DNA of 14,319 nucleotides from Bacillota bacterium (GCA_023424965.1 JAFADI010000022.1:1-14319); one strand, 5' to 3'; shown: positions 1-6,680, counted from the stretch's first letter. Notes: a model not told the origin generated them from the letters alone. A program made the numbers and translations.

Positions 1-857
1 GACGTACTCAATACAATGGGCGTCCTCGGCCCCCAACTGATGCCCACGGGATTATATACAAGGGCAAGCACTCCGTTTTCAAGCTTTGCAACATCGATTC
101 CGCTGTTGTTGTTGGGCAGCGTGGTAGGATATGCTTCCGTCCAGCTTCTTCCCCCGTCTTCCGAATCGCTCCGGTAAATACTGCCCTCGCTGCTCCGCAT
201 GAGCATGTGGACCCTCCCCGGCTCCGACTCCCACAGGGTGGGCTGGATGACTCCCCTTCCCACAAAGGATTGTTCCGAAACGGGGATATCGCTGTTTACC
301 TTTTGAATGTCCGAATAATTCAAGCCGGGGATGCAGATGTCGTTGCTTTTCCTCCACGTCTTTCCGCCGTCGGTGGAAATATCCGCAAAAGCTTTCCAGC
401 CTCCCTCTTCGGTGGAAGCGGGCGCAAGCCAGGCTCCGTCCGACAGTACGATGACCTTGTTTCTGACAGGCCCCCGGCCTCCCCTGTCCCCCGGAACCAG
501 TTCCCCCGGTTCCGACCAGGTTTTTCCGTTGTCCCCGGAAATTTTCAGTTTTGTGTACCATTCGCTGATTTTATGTCCCACTTTGTAAAAGAGCAGAACT
601 TTTCCGCTACCGCCGTTTAAGAGCACGGGATTCCAGAGAGGCACCCCTTCTTCATCCGCAATTTTAGTCGGCAGCGTCCACCGGCCTTTTTCCCGGCGTG
701 AGCTCCAGATGGCCACATCCCCCGCTCCCTCTTTGGAACCGCCGAACCATGCAGCCAGGAAGCTCCCGTCGGGAAGCAGCGCCAGGGTGGAGGCATGGCA
801 GCTTTCGAAGGGCTGCCCGCCCTCAAAAATGAATTCCTTATATATCGTTTGAATCAT
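1..857 (-). CDS. BNR/Asp-box sialidase-like (beta-propeller) protein, C-terminus cut by window edge
   Basis: The reading frame is open from the ATG at 857 to the left edge, giving 285 visible codons without a stop. The start is supported by a GGAGG site 7 bases upstream. Three Asp-boxes (S-x-D-x-G-x-x-W) are visible: SGDNGKTW at residues 107-114, STDGGKTW at 161-168 and SEDGGRSW at 232-239, which mark blades of a sialidase-type beta-propeller. The N-terminus has CHASTL and AAWFGG motifs typical of proteins annotated as BNR_2-type exo-alpha-sialidases, but the FRIP arginine motif of true GH33 sialidases is not seen. A GRGVIQPT motif (200-207) and a PNNNSGID motif (249-255) look like conserved active-site or structural segments. 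No signal peptide is present, so the protein is probably cytoplasmic. It starts 25 bases after the MalG-type permease stop and is the last visible gene of that operon. I infer that it acts on an imported oligosaccharide; the substrate is unknown. Confidence 0.85.
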   Translation of the reverse strand, partial: MIQTIYKEFIFEGGQPFESCHASTLALLPDGSFLAAWFGGSKEGAGDVAIWSSRREKGRWTLPTKIADEEGVPLWNPVLLNGGSGKVLLFYKVGHKISEWYTKLKISGDNGKTWSEPGELVPGDRGGRGPVRNKVIVLSDGAWLAPASTEEGGWKAFADISTDGGKTWRKSNDICIPGLNYSDIQKVNSDIPVSEQSFVGRGVIQPTLWESEPGRVHMLMRSSEGSIYRSDSEDGGRSWTEAYPTTLPNNNSGIDVAKLENGVLALVYNPVGISWGPRTPIVLST

Positions 858-882
858 TGTCTTTTCCTCCGGAAGTGATTTT

Positions 883-1707
883 CTATCCTTTAATGCCCGT
901 ATTGGCGATACCTTCTACAAAATAGCGCTGAAGCGAAAGGAAGACGATGAGAGAAGGTATGATGGCCATACATGCGCCTGCCAGTGCCGTTCCGTACTGG
1001 AACTGGGCGTTGGAGCCTGCCGATCCCATGAACTGGGCAATACCTACCGGCAGAGGCTTCAAGAAATCCTGCCTTATGGCAATCAAAGGCCAGAGGAAAT
1101 TATTCCAGTTTGCGATGAAGGTCAGTATGGCTACCGTTGACAGGGCCGCTTTTGACAGGGGGAGCATGATCCTGATAAAGATTCCAAAATCCTTGCACCC
1201 GTCGATTCTGGCCGCCTCCTCCAGTTCATTGGGTATTCCCTTGAAGAAACTGGTGAGGATGAACACGCTGGTTACATTGGCCCCCGACACCAGAATCAGT
1301 GAGGCATAGGTATTCAGAAGACCCAGCGCGGATGTCAGGAGAAACAGCGGAACAATATAGGCCTGTATGGGGATGAGCAGCATGGACACAATGCCTGCAA
1401 AAATAATTTTTTTACCTTTGAACTCAAGCCTCCCGAAAGCATAGGCCGCCAGTGACGATAAGACAAGAATAAACAGCGTGGAACTGACGGCAACGATAAT
1501 GCTGTTGAGCCCCCAATGGAGATAGGGATATTTTTCAAGCACCACCGTATAGTTCTCCAGCGTGACCACCTTGGGTATCCATCGGGGCGGATAGCTCACG
1601 ATATCGTTCTCAGGCTTCAAAGATGATATAAGGGACCACAGCAGCGGGAACAGGAAAATAACTGCGGTTAAAATCATCAAAACGTAGGTCGATACCTTTT
1701 TTACCAT
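883..1707 (-). CDS. carbohydrate ABC transporter permease, MalG type (CUT1 family)
   Basis: This 274-residue inner-membrane protein is one of the two channel subunits of a binding-protein-dependent sugar importer. It has the usual six hydrophobic segments, starting with a first span near residues 8-30. The EAA loop that contacts the ATPase is clear: EAARIDGCKDF followed by IMLPLSKAAL. Length and the GIKG C-terminus fit the MalG-like family (BPD_transp_1). The ATG at 1707 has a GGAGG site a few bases upstream. It lies 14 bases after the MalF-type permease stop and is followed by the Asp-box protein gene, so all belong to one operon. No ATPase gene accompanies the pair, which is common in Gram-positive CUT1 systems that share an MsmK/MsmX-type ATPase encoded elsewhere. 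Confidence 0.95.
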   Translation of the reverse strand: MVKKVSTYVLMILTAVIFLFPLLWSLISSLKPENDIVSYPPRWIPKVVTLENYTVVLEKYPYLHWGLNSIIVAVSSTLFILVLSSLAAYAFGRLEFKGKKIIFAGIVSMLLIPIQAYIVPLFLLTSALGLLNTYASLILVSGANVTSVFILTSFFKGIPNELEEAARIDGCKDFGIFIRIMLPLSKAALSTVAILTFIANWNNFLWPLIAIRQDFLKPLPVGIAQFMGSAGSNAQFQYGTALAGACMAIIPSLIVFLSLQRYFVEGIANTGIKG

Positions 1708-1721
1708 TTTTCTATTCCCTC

Positions 1722-2582
1722 CTAATCCTCTACTTTAATCAGCTTCGATTGTATTTGTATCAGCGCCACAAGAATTACCAGAATGGCGATGCCCAGTGTA
1801 GAGCCATATCCCAGGTCGTAATTCTGGAAGGCCGTTCCGTACAGGTACTGGACAAGGGTCAGTGTGGCCGTGCCCGGCCCCCCGTTTGTCATGACGAAAA
1901 TCTGGTCGAATATCTGAATGGTATTGATGAGCGTCAGCGTCACAATCATGGAGCTAATGGGCTTGAGCAGCGGCAGCGTGATTTTCATAAATGTCTGGAA
2001 GCGGTTGGCGCCGTCGATCATGGAGGCTTCATACAGCTCCGCCGATATATTCTGCAGGCCCGCCAGGTACAGCACCATGTTGTAGCCCAGGTAGGACCAT
2101 ATGGTCACGACGGCCACGGAAAACAGCGCCCAATTCTCATTGGTAAGCCACTCCACCGGCTTTAAGCCGATGTTCTTAATATAATAATTCAGTATCCCGA
2201 AATTGTTGTCGTAAAGCCAGTTCCAGATAATACCCACAACGGCGGGTATCAGTACATAGGGCATGATGGCGATCGTCCTGACGGGATTTCTGAACATAAT
2301 TTTCTGATTCAGCAGCACTGCCAGAAGAAGGCTCAAAATAACAAGCGCCGGCAGCGTCATCACAAAAAAAGCGAAGGTATTTTTTAATGAAGTATAAAAA
2401 AAAGGATCCGAAAACAGCTTCTGAAAGTTGCTTAACCCGGCAAACTTGGCTTTGCCCACGATGTTCCACTTGAACAGGCCCATAAACAGACCCGCAATGC
2501 TTGGCCCGAGCCTGAATACGATAAACACCAGCAAGTAAGGCAGCAAAAACAAAGCCGCGATCTTTCCCTGTCCTTTTTTCAT
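1722..2582 (-). CDS. carbohydrate ABC transporter permease, MalF type (CUT1 family)
   Basis: This is the partner channel subunit of the importer, 286 residues from the ATG at 2582. The N-terminal span (ALFLLPYLLVFIVF) is followed by a periplasmic-side stretch containing FKWNIVG and LSNFQKLFSDP, typical of MalF/UgpA-like permeases. The EAA loop reads EASMIDGANRF then ITLPLLKP. A GTATLTLVQYLYGTAF segment before the last span is also typical of the family. I chose the ATG at 2582 because a GAGGGG site (2595-2600) lies 12 bases upstream. TTG codons at 2594 and 2591 in the same frame are possible but lie too close to that site. The gene follows the binding-protein gene after 86 bases that hold a strong hairpin, and precedes the MalG-type gene by 14 bases. 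Confidence 0.95.
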   Translation of the reverse strand: MKKGQGKIAALFLLPYLLVFIVFRLGPSIAGLFMGLFKWNIVGKAKFAGLSNFQKLFSDPFFYTSLKNTFAFFVMTLPALVILSLLLAVLLNQKIMFRNPVRTIAIMPYVLIPAVVGIIWNWLYDNNFGILNYYIKNIGLKPVEWLTNENWALFSVAVVTIWSYLGYNMVLYLAGLQNISAELYEASMIDGANRFQTFMKITLPLLKPISSMIVTLTLINTIQIFDQIFVMTNGGPGTATLTLVQYLYGTAFQNYDLGYGSTLGIAILVILVALIQIQSKLIKVED

Positions 2583-2617
2583 ATTGCTCAACAACCCCTC
2601 TTTAAAATATTAAGCCC

Positions 2618-2656
2618 CAGGCGGATACGGTCCGGTGAAGCCGCCGCATCCGCCTG
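2618..2656 (-). promoter_or_regulatory. stem-loop between binding-protein and permease genes
   Basis: On the minus-strand transcript, CAGGCGGATGCGG (2656-2644) pairs with CCGTATCCGCCTG (2630-2618). This gives 13 pairs including one G-T wobble, with a 13-base loop that can itself form a small CGG/CCG stem. It starts 12 bases after the binding-protein stop. No T-run follows, so it does not look like a complete intrinsic terminator. In sugar-importer operons such intercistronic hairpins commonly protect the 3' end of the binding-protein message or reduce read-through into the permeases. That role is inference here; the pairing is seen directly. Confidence 0.8.
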
Positions 2657-2668
2657 TGCTTTCAAACA

Positions 2669-4000
2669 TTATTGGGCTAAAAGTGCATCCATTTCCGTCT
2701 TCATCTTCTTTACAATTTCCAAAGGATTCTTGTTGTTCAGCACTGCATCCTGTGCGGCGGTGAGGATGGGACTTGGTGCGGCGCTTGAGAAAATACGGGT
2801 TGCCTTGGGATGGGCCGGAACGAAGTAAGTGCTGTTTAACTCAGCAATAAAGGCGTCTCTTCCCGGCATGCTCTTTGCAGTTTCCAATGCAGCCTTGTTG
2901 GCCGGCAATTGTCCTGATTTCGCCCAGTCTGCGGAATTGGTGGCAAGCCACTTTGCAAATTCTGCCGCAGCCGCTTTTCTGGAAGCGTCGGCTTTTTCAT
3001 TCAAGGGGAAGGCCAATCCTTCCGAAGCACCCCAGTTGGCTTGCTTGTCAAACACCTGGGGATAAGGGGCTGTCGCCCATTTTACCGATGCGGTTTCAAG
3101 TCCTGCCATCTGCCAGTTTCCATCAACGATCATGGCAACCGTCCCGGCTTTGAAATCGTCGATGGGGGATTTTTCACCCTTGGGTGTAATCTTGTGTTTG
3201 AATATGAGGTCCTGCAGGAAACCAAAAGCTTTTGCCGCTTTTTCCTCATTCAGTTCCAGCTTTGTCATTGAATCGGTAAAAGGATTTTCTCCCTGCTGGT
3301 TCATCAAGCCGTAAAATTGATAGAAAATGTGGTGGTTCATGGCAAAGCCCAACCCGTACTGGGTTACGTTGTCGGCATCAAAGCCCGCCTCGTTGGGATG
3401 CTTGCCGTTTTTGTCCACGGTGAGCTTCTGTCCGGTGGCGATCAGCTCTTCACCCGTTTTGGGGGGCTGTGCGATGCCCGCTTTTTCAAAAAGCTCGGTA
3501 TTGTAGTACAAAGCGTGCATGTTTACATCAATGGGAACCGCATATAATTCTCCATTATAAATGGAGCCATTCCATGCGCTTTCCAGATAATCGTCCTTGT
3601 TCAGCTTAAGGGCCTCCACCGCTTTTGGATCCAGAACGCCCATCTCGGCAAACTGTCCAATTTCAAAGGTATGCAGCGCCAGAATGTCCGGAGGGTTTCC
3701 ACCTTTGAAGTCCGTCAGGAACTTGGCAAACATGGGGGTCCACTGCAAGGAAGTAAATTCAACCTGTATTTTGTTTTGTTCCGTGTTGAATTTGTCTACG
3801 AGGGCTTTCATTTTGTCAAGGTCAGGTCCGGTCCAGCCTCCGTAGTAAGTGATTTTTACAGGAGAGTTTTGAGCCTGCTCGGCAGGTTTTTGCTCCTGCG
3901 TCCCGTTTTTCGGCTCTTCCTTATTGCTCTGGCATCCGGCAAACATGGCAAATACCAGGGTGACACAAATCAGGATTGCCAAAATACTTTTGGTTTTCAT
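2669..4000 (-). CDS. extracellular solute-binding protein, family 1 (sugar ABC importer lipoprotein)
   Basis: The 443-residue product is the substrate-capture subunit of the importer, anchored to the outside of the membrane by lipid. The N-terminus is a lipoprotein signal: KTK charges, a hydrophobic core, and a lipobox FAGC with the lipidated Cys at residue 23. A Gln/Glu/Lys-rich linker follows, then the first lobe beginning VKITYYGGWTGPD. FNTEQNKIQVEF, GGNPPDILAL and ALYYNTELFEKAGI are hallmark segments of family 1 sugar-binding proteins. DGNWQMAGL and a late EFAKWLAT helix are also typical. The ATG at 4000 has a strong GGAGGAAG site upstream. The gene is first of the transport operon, 206 bases after the IclR gene. 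A cre-like site and a putative IclR operator lie in its leader. The exact sugar cannot be read from the sequence. Confidence 0.95.
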   Translation of the reverse strand: MKTKSILAILICVTLVFAMFAGCQSNKEEPKNGTQEQKPAEQAQNSPVKITYYGGWTGPDLDKMKALVDKFNTEQNKIQVEFTSLQWTPMFAKFLTDFKGGNPPDILALHTFEIGQFAEMGVLDPKAVEALKLNKDDYLESAWNGSIYNGELYAVPIDVNMHALYYNTELFEKAGIAQPPKTGEELIATGQKLTVDKNGKHPNEAGFDADNVTQYGLGFAMNHHIFYQFYGLMNQQGENPFTDSMTKLELNEEKAAKAFGFLQDLIFKHKITPKGEKSPIDDFKAGTVAMIVDGNWQMAGLETASVKWATAPYPQVFDKQANWGASEGLAFPLNEKADASRKAAAAEFAKWLATNSADWAKSGQLPANKAALETAKSMPGRDAFIAELNSTYFVPAHPKATRIFSSAAPSPILTAAQDAVLNNKNPLEIVKKMKTEMDALLAQ

Positions 4001-4028
4001 AATTTTCTTCCTCCTAATTTTATATTTC

Positions 4029-4042
4029 TTAAAGCGCTTTCA
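4029..4042 (-). promoter_or_regulatory. cre-like catabolite control site
   Basis: On the minus strand the bases TGAAAGCGCTTTAA match the cre consensus TGWAANCGNTNWCA at 13 of 14 positions. The core AAAGCGCTTT (4031-4040) is a perfect palindrome. The site lies about 29 bases upstream of the binding-protein ATG, probably downstream of the promoter, where bound CcpA would block transcription. The match is seen; binding by CcpA is inferred from known Bacillota regulation. Confidence 0.7.
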
Positions 4043-4063
4043 GAAGACGCTCTTAAGCCGTAG

Positions 4064-4078
4064 TACCGAGGGTCGGTA
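4064..4078. repeat. short inverted repeat in the binding-protein leader
   Basis: TACCGA-GGG-TCGGTA is a 6-bp inverted repeat with a 3-base centre, located between the putative IclR operator and the cre-like site. It could be a small hairpin or an additional operator. No second copy was found in this window. Confidence 0.4.
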
Positions 4079-4163
4079 ATTGTTGCAAAGGCTAAAAATA
4101 TTTTTGCTGCTCAAATCAATTCTATCCAATCTCTTATGCCAATGTGAAAGGTAATAATTTCTG

Positions 4164-4189
4164 TTCATTATTGTTGAACAACGTTCATT
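4164..4189. promoter_or_regulatory. putative IclR-family operator upstream of the transport operon
   Basis: The core TGAACAACGTTCA (4175-4187) is an inverted repeat TGAAC-N3-GTTCA. The 26-base block matches the block before the regulator gene (4973-4998) at 24 positions. An extra GTTCA half-site lies at 4163-4167. The site is roughly 175 bases upstream of the binding-protein ATG and 18 bases after the regulator's stop. The geometry fits IclR-family operators, which are short AT-rich palindromes. I could not assign a convincing -35/-10 pair here, so repression and activation are both possible. Confidence 0.7.
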
Positions 4190-4206
4190 TATTAGTGTAA
4201 AAAAAA

Positions 4207-4962
4207 CTATCGTTGTATAATCCCCTTCAGCTCGTCACTTATGTTCTTAAGGAATTTCGCATACTCGGCAATCTTCTCTTCCGTAAACCGCAGGGAAGGG
4301 CCTGACACACTCATTGCCGCCACCACATTCCCCCGGATATTCCTGATGGGAACGGCCACGCATTTTATTCCGTATTCGTGCTCCATATTGTCGATGGCAT
4401 AGCCTCTTTCCCTTATAAGGGCAAGCTCCTTCAGCATTTTCTCCCTTTCCGTAATGGTATTGGGGGTAAAGGAAGCCAGCCCGGCCTTGATCACCTTGTC
4501 GATCTGTTCCGGTTCCATGTGCGCCATGATGGTCTTTCCGATACCGGTACAGTACATGGGCGCTTTTATGCCGATCACCGACCTTCCGGCCATGATGCCG
4601 TTGGGATAAACCGCATCCAGGTACACAATCTCGATGTCCGAAGGTACGGCAAAGTACACGCATTCGTTGCAGAAGCTCCCTGCCTTTTCCATGTACGGTC
4701 GCACCGTGTTGCGCAAATCATTGGTTGTATACAGGGTGTTGTTGAGCTGGAGCATTTTTATGCCCAGCCTGTATTTGCTGTTCTGAGGATTTTTTTCAAG
4801 AAAACCGCATGCCTCAAAGGTGGTGACAATATTATGCACGGAGCTTTTGAGCATGCCGGAAAGCTCTGCCAATTCACTGATGCCGCGTTCAGGAGAATCG
4901 ATGGTGAAAAAATCCAGTAATTTAATTGCTTTATATAATGACTTTACCTTGACCTCTTCCAT
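4207..4962 (-). CDS. IclR-family transcriptional regulator
   Basis: The 251-residue protein has an N-terminal winged helix-turn-helix (about residues 5-75: KSLYKAIKLLDFF, then GISELAELSGMLKSSVHNIVTTF, then KYRLGIKMLQL). A C-terminal ligand-binding domain of the IclR type follows, with the characteristic APMYCTGIGKTIMAHM segment near 134-149 and a final AAMSVSGPSLRFTEE segment. Such proteins sense a small metabolite, often a sugar acid or aromatic acid, and repress or activate nearby catabolic genes. I chose the ATG at 4962 because AAAGGG lies 6 bases upstream. The in-frame ATGs at 4980 and 4977 lack a ribosome site and overlap the operator block. It is transcribed toward the transport operon from a consensus promoter and probably controls both itself and that operon, since both carry the same operator. 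Confidence 0.95.
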   Translation of the reverse strand: MEEVKVKSLYKAIKLLDFFTIDSPERGISELAELSGMLKSSVHNIVTTFEACGFLEKNPQNSKYRLGIKMLQLNNTLYTTNDLRNTVRPYMEKAGSFCNECVYFAVPSDIEIVYLDAVYPNGIMAGRSVIGIKAPMYCTGIGKTIMAHMEPEQIDKVIKAGLASFTPNTITEREKMLKELALIRERGYAIDNMEHEYGIKCVAVPIRNIRGNVVAAMSVSGPSLRFTEEKIAEYAKFLKNISDELKGIIQR

Positions 4963-4972
4963 TGAACGCCCT

Positions 4973-4998
4973 TTCATCATTGTTGAACATCGTTCATT
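4973..4998. promoter_or_regulatory. putative IclR-family operator in the regulator's own leader
   Basis: The core TGAACATCGTTCA (4984-4996) is TGAAC-N3-GTTCA and sits in a block 24/26 identical to that at 4164-4189. It lies between the predicted transcription start and the preferred start codon of the regulator gene. Binding here would block transcription, which implies negative autoregulation. Confidence 0.75.
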
Positions 4999-5011
4999 AT
5001 TTTATATTTAA

Positions 5012-5040
5012 ATTATAGTATGAAGATTTATTTATGTCAA
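5012..5040 (-). promoter_or_regulatory. consensus sigma-A promoter of the IclR regulator gene
   Basis: On the minus strand TTGACA (5040-5035) is followed by exactly 17 bases and then TATAAT (5017-5012), a perfect match to the housekeeping consensus. Transcription would start near 5005, with a leader of about 43 bases that contains the operator. Confidence 0.85.
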
Positions 5041-5051
5041 TAACCCCTTTT

Positions 5052-5108
5052 AAAAAAAGCTCCAGGGCGTCGAGTCCCATCGTTTTTGGCCGGATTTGCC
5101 CCGCAAAC
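5052..5108 (-). repeat. 57-base dispersed repeat, copy A (inverted relative to copy B)
   Basis: Read on the minus strand, this block aligns without gaps to 6624-6680 on the plus strand, with 47 of 57 bases identical, including the shared run GCAAATCCGGCCAAAA. Nine of ten differences are transitions. It can fold into a hairpin GTTTGC-GGG-GCAAAT near its start, extended outward by GGCC/GGCC, and a second short stem GGG/CCC. It lies between the regulator promoter and the MATE promoter. Confidence 0.8.
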
Positions 5109-5131
5109 GGCCCAAATGGAAAGCGATATAA

Positions 5132-5159
5132 TTGTAAATGATTTACCGGGTGGTATAAT
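5132..5159 (+). promoter_or_regulatory. MATE gene promoter with internal palindrome
   Basis: An extended -10 element TGG-TATAAT ends at 5159 and a TTGTAA -35-like box begins at 5132, with a 16-base spacer. Between them GTAAAT-G-ATTTAC (5134-5146) is a perfect inverted repeat, overlapping the -35 and spacer, where a repressor could bind. The predicted start near 5166 leaves a very short leader with the ribosome site almost at its 5' end. Confidence 0.55.
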
Positions 5160-5178
5160 AGGAAAAGAGGTGGTATTT

Positions 5179-6567
5179 TTGTTTGTCAGGCGTAATATCC
5201 TAAAACTCGCTGCTCCCATTGTGGCGGAGCAGTTTTTTATTATGTCCATGGGTGTGGTAAACACCATCATGGCCTCCAACATCGGTAAAGAAGCCGTATC
5301 CGCCATAGGAATGGTAGATTCCATCAGCAACATCTTCATTACATTTTTTTCATCCATGGCCGTGGGAAGTACGGTTGTTGTGGCCCACTACATCGGTCAG
5401 CGCAACATCGAAGCGGCAAACGACACTGCCAAGCAGTCCCTGTTTTCGGGCCTGGTCCTCTCTGTAGCCATCACCGCGGTTACCTGGCTTTTCCGCTACC
5501 AGCTCATCAATTTCCTGTTCGGTACGGCGGAAAGCAGCGTAATCCAAAATTCCCTGGTTTATCTGTCCATTACGTTGATAAGCTATCCCCTGATCTCCAT
5601 CACCTCCGTAGCCTGCGGAGTACTCCGCGGAGCCGGGGATACCGCCACCCCCATGAAGCTCACCATTTACATGAACATCCTCAATGTCATCCTGAGCTAC
5701 TTGCTGATTTACGGCATCCATGCCAGAAATGTGCATTTTGATATCAACGTCCCGGGTATGGGAGTTGTGGGAGCCGCCCTGGCCATCACCCTGTCGCGGG
5801 CCTTTGGCGCCTGCCTCATCATTTTTATCCTGTTAAAGGGCTCAAAGGTAATCCGCTTCTCGGAGCTCAAAAGCTTCAGGGTCCGGATGGACATTCAGAA
5901 GACCATTTTCAACATCGGCATCCCGTCAGGTCTTGAAGCCCTTATTTTCAACGGTGGCAAGCTCATCACCCAGATTTTCATCGTGGGCCTCGGAACTGCG
6001 TCCATTGCTTCAAACTATATCGCCAGCTCCATTTTCTCCCTTGTCAATATTCCCGGCTCCGCACTGAGCATCGCCGCCACCACTCTTGTGGGGCAAAGCA
6101 TGGGGAGAGGCGATTCCGAAGAGGCGGGAAAAAGCATGATCAACCTGACCAAGCTGTCCACCCTTTGCCTTCTGGTGATCTGCGCCGCAATCATTCCCTT
6201 CTCCAGGCAGTTGGTGGGGCTTTATACCCAGGATGCGGAAATCATCCCCCTGGCTTCTCAACTGATCATCCAGTGTGCAATTTTCACCCCTATTTTCTGG
6301 TCCGTTTCCTTTGTCCTGCCTTCTGGCCTGAGGGGGGCGGGCGACGCGAAATACCCCATGGCCATATCCTTCCTGGGAATGTGGGTTTTCAGGATCATTC
6401 TGGGCTATTTGTTTGCAATTCCTCTAGGTCTCGGAGTTGCAGGGGTGTGGCTGGGAATGTACATCGACTGGATTGTAAGGGGAATCCTGTTTGCCTTGAG
6501 ATTCAAGGGCGGCAAATGGAAACAGGCCGTCGTCATCAAGGAGACAACGGAATCCGAATCCCTTTAA
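5179..6567 (+). CDS. MATE-family multidrug/toxin efflux transporter
   Basis: The product is an inner-membrane antiporter of about 462 residues with twelve predicted membrane segments in two similar halves, the normal MATE size. Family hallmarks are the N-terminal ILKLAAPIVAEQFF, the first-half GVLRGAGDTATPM, and the second-half counterpart SGLRGAGDAKYPM. MATE proteins export cationic drugs or metabolites using a proton or sodium gradient. I chose the TTG at 5179 because AGAGG (5166-5170) lies 8 bases upstream and the protein then begins FVRRNILKLAAP, as in relatives. An ATG at 5086 in the same frame would add 31 residues translated from the repeat and promoter region and is unlikely. The gene stands alone, divergent from the IclR gene and convergent with the ABC exporter operon. 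It is bracketed by inverted copies of a 57-base repeat. Substrate unknown. Confidence 0.93.
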   Translation: MFVRRNILKLAAPIVAEQFFIMSMGVVNTIMASNIGKEAVSAIGMVDSISNIFITFFSSMAVGSTVVVAHYIGQRNIEAANDTAKQSLFSGLVLSVAITAVTWLFRYQLINFLFGTAESSVIQNSLVYLSITLISYPLISITSVACGVLRGAGDTATPMKLTIYMNILNVILSYLLIYGIHARNVHFDINVPGMGVVGAALAITLSRAFGACLIIFILLKGSKVIRFSELKSFRVRMDIQKTIFNIGIPSGLEALIFNGGKLITQIFIVGLGTASIASNYIASSIFSLVNIPGSALSIAATTLVGQSMGRGDSEEAGKSMINLTKLSTLCLLVICAAIIPFSRQLVGLYTQDAEIIPLASQLIIQCAIFTPIFWSVSFVLPSGLRGAGDAKYPMAISFLGMWVFRIILGYLFAIPLGLGVAGVWLGMYIDWIVRGILFALRFKGGKWKQAVVIKETTESESL

Positions 6568-6587
6568 AAAGATCGAACCATAGACTT

Positions 6588-6601
6588 CGGCAAATTTGCC
6601 G
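6588..6601. repeat. 14-bp perfect palindrome after the MATE gene
   Basis: CGGCAAATTTGCCG is fully self-complementary and lies 20 bases past the MATE stop. On the minus strand, GGATTCGCCCGGCAAAT (6610-6594) resembles the hairpin unit GGATTTGCTCCACAAAT of copy B (6640-6624). The palindrome therefore appears to be part of a partial tandem duplication of that unit. Confidence 0.6.
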
Positions 6602-6623
6602 GGCGAATCCGATATTTTGGATG

Positions 6624-6680
6624 ATTTGTGGAGCAAATCCGGCCAAAAGCGATGGAATTCGATGTCCCGGAGCTTTTATT
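6624..6680 (+). repeat. 57-base dispersed repeat, copy B
   Basis: Plus-strand partner of copy A, 57 bases after the MATE stop. The hairpin here is ATTTGT-GGA-GCAAAT, and the second short stem is GGA/TCC. Compared with copy A, the first stem changes G-T to A-T and C-G to T-G, and the second changes G-C to A-T, so pairing is kept in all three cases. No T-run makes it an obvious terminator for either convergent unit. Confidence 0.8.

Noticed and set aside
4080..4163. A sigma-A promoter for the transport operon
   Set aside because: Several weak boxes such as TTGATT or TTGGCA were tried, but none has a good -10 partner at 16-18 bases.
5052..5108. Repeat copy A as a c-di-GMP, guanidine or other riboswitch controlling the MATE gene
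   Set aside because: It is in the opposite orientation to the MATE gene, lies upstream of its promoter, and lacks the conserved cores of known riboswitch classes.
5037..5357. Minus-strand frame of about 106 codons covering repeat copy A
   Set aside because: Antisense to the MATE start and translated from the repeat; the similar peptide at copy B only reflects the DNA repeat.
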